NCBI GenBank assembly: GCA_902784015.1
Contig: CACZTC010000202.1
Span: 1-10,423, forward strand
Reading direction: 5' to 3'
Source: an uncultured Erysipelotrichaceae bacterium
GTDB taxonomy: Bacteria; Bacillota_I; Bacilli_A; Erysipelotrichales; Erysipelotrichaceae
Length of the DNA stretch: 10,423 nt
In this document: piece by piece, positions 6,756 through 10,423 of the stretch
Layout: the number at the start of each line of letters is the position of its first letter
Numbering within the stretch: position 1 is the first letter of the stretch
Program-made: the position numbers and the translations under genes
Notes under the pieces: model-generated
What the model was told of the DNA's origin: nothing
Seen by the model: the letters and a program-made list of their open reading frames with translations, nothing else
Databases searched by the model: none

Positions 6756-7284
6756 TGATATCTTCATCATCTAAAGGTTCTAAAAGCGTTTCATATATTG
6801 CGGTCTCACCTTCATATATATCATCTTCAAACGAACCATCTTCTTCATCATAATCATCCACGAAATATTCACCGTCATCATATGTAACATCTTCTATTTC
6901 GCGACTTATATTATCTTCTACTACTTCTTCTTCATTGATTAGCTCTTCTTCAGGTAATTGTGTATCTACAAATTCAGCATATTCTTCTGTATATCTTGTT
7001 TCTGGAGCTTCTAAAATTTCTTCTTCACTAGCGTTATCAGCCATACCTCTAGTTGGCATAGATCTATCAATTGGTGTATCTTCAGAAGATTCGAATTGCT
7101 TATCAACGAATTCTGCATAATCATCTGTATATCTAGTTTCTGGAGCCTCTAAAGTCTCATCACTTTTTAAAAGTGGTTCACTGATATCAATCTTTTCTAG
7201 TGATACTCTTTCAATTTGAAGATCTTCTTTTATTTCTTCATTAACTTCATCTTTTTTAAATAGTCTTTTAAGCCATTTAAACAT
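6742..7284 (-). CDS. Acidic protein of unknown function with amphipathic N-terminus and two EAPETRYT repeats
   Basis: I do not recognise a family. The 180-aa product has three visible parts. Residues 1-11 (MFKWLKRLFKK) are basic and amphipathic, like the membrane-targeting helices of peripheral membrane proteins. Two near-identical copies of a 19-residue motif follow at 45-63 and 91-109 (core LEAPETRYT, then DD or EE, then YAEFVD), 46 residues apart. A weak third copy may sit at 134-143 (YDDGEYFVDD). The remainder is rich in Asp and Glu and is probably disordered. There is no signal peptide, membrane span or cysteine. The two copies differ mostly at silent codon positions, so selection acts on the peptide. 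An AGAGGG ribosome binding site precedes the ATG. It lies 23 bases behind the DUF3320-like gene and ends in a hairpin terminator. A peripheral membrane scaffold displaying a short binding motif is my inference. Confidence 0.8.
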   Translation of the reverse strand: MFKWLKRLFKKDEVNEEIKEDLQIERVSLEKIDISEPLLKSDETLEAPETRYTDDYAEFVDKQFESSEDTPIDRSMPTRGMADNASEEEILEAPETRYTEEYAEFVDTQLPEEELINEEEVVEDNISREIEDVTYDDGEYFVDDYDEEDGSFEDDIYEGETAIYETLLEPLDDEDINEDA

Positions 7285-7307
7285 TGTTTTACCCTCTTTT
7301 ATTATGC

Positions 7308-7934
7308 CTATTTTAGCATATTACTATCATTATATGCACAGTAGAAATTACCACTTTTTTCAATTGGATATCTTTCTAATGCCATTTCGATTCCTCTTTT
7401 TGTTGCTTTTTTAACATTACTACCCATTCTGGTATAACCTAATTTCAAAGCTGTTAATCTAGCTAAATCATCAAATATTAAATTACCTTCTTCTTGTAAT
7501 ACCTTATATACTACATTACTAATTTCAATTATTGGCACATTAGTAACATCTCTTATGCTTTCTTCATTATATCCTGGTACTCTATAGGTCTTATATCTAG
7601 CTATTCTTTGGGTGTCTTTCCAATATATTGTCATATCATATTCTTCATTAATGTTTAAATCTATTTGATCAAGAATATCAAACATCTTTTTACGGATATG
7701 TATTCCAGCTTTTTGGATATTAAAACTATTGATTACTCTTTTTATTAATAGCCATTCTGTGATAGGAGCTTCCGTATCGATGACTTTCCTTATTCTAGAT
7801 ATTATTTCTTCTTCATTTCCTTCTTTAAGAAAGTCATTCACATTCACCCTTGTGAAATCTAAAGAAGTAACTTCATATACTTCTTCTTTGATGATGATAT
7901 CTGGCTTACCTATATCTATCCATTTAACTTTCAT
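7308..7934 (-). CDS. Stand-alone DUF3320-like protein
   Basis: The 208-aa product resembles DUF3320, a domain normally found at the C-terminus of very large DUF4011/UPF1-like helicase proteins; here no helicase part is present. Two related winged-helix-like units can be seen: residues 41-88 (VIDTEAPITEWLLIKRVINS, then KAGIHIRKK) and 137-186 (VLQEEGNLIFDDLARLTALK, then RMGSNVKKATKRG). A beta-rich linker with YWKDTQ and the YKTYRVPG stretch (about 104-121) joins them, which fits the DUF3320 layout. Nucleic-acid binding is plausible but not shown. The start is the ATG at 7934: AAGGAAGGG (7950-7942) precedes it by 7 bases, whereas the in-frame ATG at 7961 lies inside yaaA and has no such site. 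Only four bases separate it from the yaaA stop, so it is translationally coupled to yaaA. Confidence 0.75.
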   Translation of the reverse strand: MKVKWIDIGKPDIIIKEEVYEVTSLDFTRVNVNDFLKEGNEEEIISRIRKVIDTEAPITEWLLIKRVINSFNIQKAGIHIRKKMFDILDQIDLNINEEYDMTIYWKDTQRIARYKTYRVPGYNEESIRDVTNVPIIEISNVVYKVLQEEGNLIFDDLARLTALKLGYTRMGSNVKKATKRGIEMALERYPIEKSGNFYCAYNDSNMLK

Positions 7935-7938
7935 ATTT

Positions 7939-8667
7939 TCACCCTTCCTTGATGAATACAAATTCTCTTTTTGTGCTATATTTTTCTGAATATTTATAAC
8001 CTATATTAAATCTCTTAATATCTTCTACTTCAATTATATTATTTTCGCTCATCCAATACACCATCTCACCTCGAGCCATTTTAGCCATGGTGCCTTTTTG
8101 GATTATTTTATTTTCCTTTTCTTGTGCAAATATGATAGTTATATAATTATCTTCATTAATATAAGGCTCTATACATTTTGAATATTCTTTAGAAGCTAGA
8201 TTAATAATAGTTTTTCCTTTTATTTCATTATATATATCATCTTTCCAAAAAGAATATAAATCACCTAAAGTAGGTAAGACTTGTTGCATTTCTAAGCGAT
8301 ATTCTCTAATCCCATCAAAAGGTTTTAAAATACCATAAAAACCACTTAAGATACGTAAATGTTTCTGTATATAAGCTAAAGCTTTCTCACTCATTATTCC
8401 CGGAGCTAAATATTGATAAGCTAAGCCAACATAAGAAAAGATAGCTGGACTTAGATTATTTCTTAAGTCTAAATATTTAATTCTTTCTTCATTTTCTTTA
8501 ACTAATTTATCACTACATTTCCATAAAGCTTTTAATTCTTTACAAGATAATGATTGTAATTCTTTTAATATTATTTCGCTCTTATTTAAAAATACAGGAT
8601 AATCCTGATAAAGGAAATCATCGCTATTATTTATCATCTTTTTAGCAGGTGAAAGAATAATAATCAT
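7939..8667 (-). CDS. yaaA: Peroxide stress protein YaaA (DUF328/UPF0246)
   Basis: A 242-aa member of the YaaA family. In E. coli YaaA is induced by OxyR and lowers intracellular free iron during peroxide stress, limiting Fenton damage; a DNA-binding fold has been described. Family signatures: the N-terminal MIIILSPAKKM (1-11), LSPAIFSYVGLAYQYL (about 72-87), ILSGFYGILKPFDGIREYRLEM (about 105-126), INLASKEYSKCI (about 155-166) and MAKMARGEMVYW (about 194-205). The length is close to the usual 240-260. Its ATG shares one base with the TAA stop of the peroxiredoxin gene (TAATG), so the two are coupled. That arrangement fits a shared role in peroxide defence. Confidence 0.93.
   Translation of the reverse strand: MIIILSPAKKMINNSDDFLYQDYPVFLNKSEIILKELQSLSCKELKALWKCSDKLVKENEERIKYLDLRNNLSPAIFSYVGLAYQYLAPGIMSEKALAYIQKHLRILSGFYGILKPFDGIREYRLEMQQVLPTLGDLYSFWKDDIYNEIKGKTIINLASKEYSKCIEPYINEDNYITIIFAQEKENKIIQKGTMAKMARGEMVYWMSENNIIEVEDIKRFNIGYKYSEKYSTKREFVFIKEG
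7942..7950 (-). promoter_or_regulatory. Ribosome binding site that decides the start of the DUF3320-like gene
   Basis: Minus-strand AAGGAAGGG inside the last codons of yaaA, 7 bases before the ATG at 7934. It supports a start there in preference to the upstream in-frame ATG at 7961. Confidence 0.75.
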
Positions 8668-9119
8668 TATAAATCCTCTAGAACTTCGCTTGGGTGATCA
8701 GCCGGCTTAACTTTCTGATATGCTTTGATGATTATTCCTTTTTCATCAATTAAATATGTACTTCTTTCAATACCTATATATTTTCTTCCATACATACTTT
8801 TCTCTTTCCAAACATCATATTTTTGAATAACTGTAGTATCTTCATCAGCTAATAATGTAAATGGTAATTGATATTTTTCTTCAAATTTCTTATGTGACTT
8901 AGTAGAATCTTTAGATATTCCAAGTACCACTGCTCCTTTTTCTTGAATATCTGGATATATATCTTTAAAATTACAAGCTTCTTTAGTGCAACCACTTGTA
9001 TTATCTTTAGGATAAAAATATAGTATTACTTTTTTACCTAAATAATCTTTTAATGAATGTTTATTACCATCTTGGTCTAATAATGTAAAATTTGGAGCTT
9101 TTTTCCCTACCTCTAACAT
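8667..9119 (-). CDS. bcp: Thioredoxin-dependent thiol peroxidase (Bcp/PrxQ peroxiredoxin)
   Basis: A 150-aa cytoplasmic peroxiredoxin of the PrxQ/Bcp subgroup that reduces hydrogen peroxide and organic hydroperoxides with electrons from thioredoxin. The active-site stretch YPKDNTSGCTKEACNF (36-51) holds P37, T41 and the peroxidatic C44, with the resolving cysteine C49 five residues later as in PrxQ. The catalytic Arg is R119 (IERSTYLID). The usual TPGCT is TSGCT here, a mild change outside the PxxxTxxC core. The length matches the 150-155 aa of the family. An AGAGG ribosome binding site precedes the ATG. It is the first gene of the minus-strand run and overlaps yaaA by one base. The 178-base intergenic region upstream must hold its promoter; a plausible -10 is TATGAT (9152-9147), without a good -35. 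Confidence 0.95.
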   Translation of the reverse strand: MLEVGKKAPNFTLLDQDGNKHSLKDYLGKKVILYFYPKDNTSGCTKEACNFKDIYPDIQEKGAVVLGISKDSTKSHKKFEEKYQLPFTLLADEDTTVIQKYDVWKEKSMYGRKYIGIERSTYLIDEKGIIIKAYQKVKPADHPSEVLEDL

Positions 9120-9196
9120 CTTTGCCTCTTTTCTATATTTATCAATATCATAACGTATACATATTATCTATTAAACTTATATGACTAGATTAGGTT

Positions 9197-9214
9197 TATT
9201 AATTCTAATTAATA
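9197..9214. repeat. 18-bp perfect inverted repeat in the bcp/MATE intergenic region
   Basis: TATTAATTCTAATTAATA has two 8-base arms that are exact inverted repeats around a 2-base centre. It lies midway between the divergent bcp and MATE genes, about 80 bases from each start, so it could be an operator for either. It does not match the 7-1-7 PerR box. The AT-rich surroundings make chance symmetry possible. Confidence 0.4.
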
Positions 9215-9273
9215 TAAAAATATTATATCTTATTCATCATTGACATTTTCATTTGTATGTTATTGATTTATTG

Positions 9274-9290
9274 ACTTATAATACATAAGT
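9274..9290 (+). promoter_or_regulatory. Likely MATE-gene promoter -10 inside an inverted repeat (possible operator)
   Basis: ACTTATAATACATAAGT has 6-base inverted arms (9274-9279 and 9285-9290) around 5 bases and contains a perfect TATAAT at 9277-9282. The repeat therefore covers the -10 box and the probable transcription start, where a dimeric repressor would block initiation. The -35 is weak (TTGTAT at 9253-9258). The implied leader is only about 8-9 bases. Confidence 0.45.
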
Positions 9291-9297
9291 ATATTTT

Positions 9298-10423
9298 ATG
9301 AGTGAGATTAGAACTAACACTAACTTAATGACAGATGGTGATCATCGTCTTATTATTATCAAATTCGCTTTACCTGTATTTATAGGCAATCTTTTCCAAC
9401 AATTATATAATACAGCTGACTCATTAATTGTAGGTAATTATCTAGGTCCTAATGCTTTAGCAGCAGTAGCTTCAAATGGTTCAATAATATATTTATTAAT
9501 TGGGTTTTTTATGGGTTTTTCAATGGGTGCTGGTATTGTGATAGCTAGAGGAGTTGGCGCTAAAAATAATCTAAGAACTAGTCATGCTGTTCATACAACC
9601 GTAGCGATGGGTCTAGCCTTTAGTCTTATTATGACTATTATAGGTATATCAATGTCACCTACTTTATTAACTTGGATGAATACTCCTTCTGAAGTATTTA
9701 CAGAAGCAGTATCTTATTTACGTATATATTTTGGTGGCGTTACAGCTTTAATCATGTATAACACTTTTGTAGGAATATTACAGGCAAGCGGCGATAGTAA
9801 ACATCCTTTATATTATTTAATTATCTCTTCTATCATCAATATCATCTTAGATATTATTTTCATTGGTGGATTCCATATGGGCGTTGAAGGAGCTGCTTTG
9901 GCTACTGTCATCTCTGAAATAATTAGTGCTTCGCTAGCTTTATATAAATTATTAAAAACTAATGAAGCTATCAGAATTGAAATAAAGAAGATAAGATTCC
10001 ATATGGATGTATTAGCGATGATTATTCGCTATGGTTTACCTACTGCGCTTCAAGCATGCGTAATTGATTTAGGAAATATTATGGTACAGTCCTATATTAA
10101 TTCTTTTGGTAATTTAGCTATGGCTGGGGTTGGTGCAGCTAATAAGATTGAAGGCTTCTCTTTCTTGCCTGTTACAGCCTTCTCTTTAGCTCTAAGTACT
10201 TTCATCTCTCAAAATGTTGGGGCTAAAAGAATGGATAGAGTTAGAAAAGGAATTAGATTTGGGATTATCGCTAGCTTTATTTGTATAGAATTAGTAGGTA
10301 TTATTTATTTCTTCTTATCACCTAAATTAATTAGTTTATTTAATTCGGATTTGACGGTGATCGCTTTTGGTACTAGCCGAGCTAGAATATGTTCCCTCTT
10401 CTATTTCTTGATGGGCTTTTCTC
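9298..10423 (+). CDS. MATE family efflux transporter, C-terminus cut off by the window edge
   Basis: An inner-membrane MATE (multidrug and toxic compound extrusion) transporter, which exports cationic compounds using a Na+ or H+ gradient. The 375 visible codons begin MSEIRTNTNLMTDGDHRLII; the family signatures are FALPVFIGNLFQQLYNTADS (23-42) with IVGNYLGPNALAAVA (44-58), the MGFSMGAGIVIARGVGAKN segment (72-90), and GNLAMAGVGAANKIEGF (281-297) with LSTFISQNVGAKR (309-321) opening the second half. About nine to ten of the expected twelve membrane helices are seen; about 75-80 residues are missing, judged from the usual 450 aa. The reading frame has a TAA at 9286-9288, so the start is 9298 or the ATG at 9328. 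Neither has a Shine-Dalgarno sequence, unlike nearly every other gene here. It is divergent from bcp. The substrate cannot be inferred. Confidence 0.93.
   Translation, partial: MSEIRTNTNLMTDGDHRLIIIKFALPVFIGNLFQQLYNTADSLIVGNYLGPNALAAVASNGSIIYLLIGFFMGFSMGAGIVIARGVGAKNNLRTSHAVHTTVAMGLAFSLIMTIIGISMSPTLLTWMNTPSEVFTEAVSYLRIYFGGVTALIMYNTFVGILQASGDSKHPLYYLIISSIINIILDIIFIGGFHMGVEGAALATVISEIISASLALYKLLKTNEAIRIEIKKIRFHMDVLAMIIRYGLPTALQACVIDLGNIMVQSYINSFGNLAMAGVGAANKIEGFSFLPVTAFSLALSTFISQNVGAKRMDRVRKGIRFGIIASFICIELVGIIYFFLSPKLISLFNSDLTVIAFGTSRARICSLFYFLMGFS

Noticed and set aside
6935..7120. Open frame on the plus strand inside the acidic-protein gene
   Set aside because: Its serine-rich product is what the complement of Glu/Asp codons gives; the repeat evidence of silent changes supports the minus-strand frame.
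7729..7989. Open frame on the plus strand across the yaaA/DUF3320-like junction
   Set aside because: Antisense to two supported genes, no ribosome binding site.
8985..9012. Peroxiredoxin active site with Ser in place of Pro (TSGCT) as a sign of lost activity
   Set aside because: The PxxxTxxC core, resolving Cys and catalytic Arg are all present; the changed position is not one of the essential residues.
9120..9240. PerR box upstream of the peroxiredoxin gene
   Set aside because: I looked for the TTATAATnATTATAA pattern on both strands; only partial AT-rich resemblances occur, none with the 7-1-7 symmetry.
9120..9297. Possible small RNA or small gene between bcp and the MATE gene
   Set aside because: No frame with a ribosome binding site and no stable GC-containing hairpin with a T-run is seen; the region is AT-rich and fits a divergent promoter region.

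Overview
The window reads as chromosomal DNA of a low-GC Bacillota, most likely from the Erysipelotrichia or a neighbouring lineage. This is inferred from AT-rich codon use, strong GGAGG-type ribosome binding sites, a tRNA-sensing T-box leader, and the sepF-ylmH-divIVA-ileS order that is classic for Firmicutes. TGA is used as a stop (divIVA, yaaA), so the code is the standard bacterial one and not that of mycoplasmas. I see no mobile element, phage gene, CRISPR array, tRNA or rRNA.

Almost everything lies on the minus strand and reads right to left. From 9119 down to 5661 a tightly packed run encodes a Bcp-type peroxiredoxin, the peroxide-stress protein YaaA, a free-standing DUF3320-like protein, an acidic protein with a repeated motif, and an M42 metallo-aminopeptidase. 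The first three are translationally coupled or nearly so, which suggests an oxidative-stress unit. A hairpin with a T-run overlaps the stop codon of the acidic-protein gene, so the peptidase may be partly insulated from upstream transcription. From 5604 to 1050 follows the division/translation block: sepF, ylmH, divIVA, then a complete isoleucine T-box riboswitch and ileS. The T-box has an ATC specifier, a UGGU acceptor-binding bulge, and mutually exclusive antiterminator and terminator. An intrinsic terminator closes ileS, again with the stop codon in the loop. A separate AI-2E-family transporter gene then runs off the left edge.

On the right, a 178-base divergent intergenic region separates the peroxiredoxin from a plus-strand MATE-family transporter gene that runs off the right edge. 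It holds two clear inverted repeats, one overlapping the likely -10 box of the MATE gene.

The window is mostly housekeeping. The points worth a second look are the altered HIGH signature (HAGT) of the isoleucyl-tRNA synthetase, the unexplained acidic protein with an amphipathic N-terminus and two copies of an EAPETRYT motif, the stand-alone DUF3320-like protein coupled to yaaA, the loss of ylmG between sepF and ylmH, the lysine-rich tip of DivIVA, and the T-box that starts inside the divIVA stop codon.
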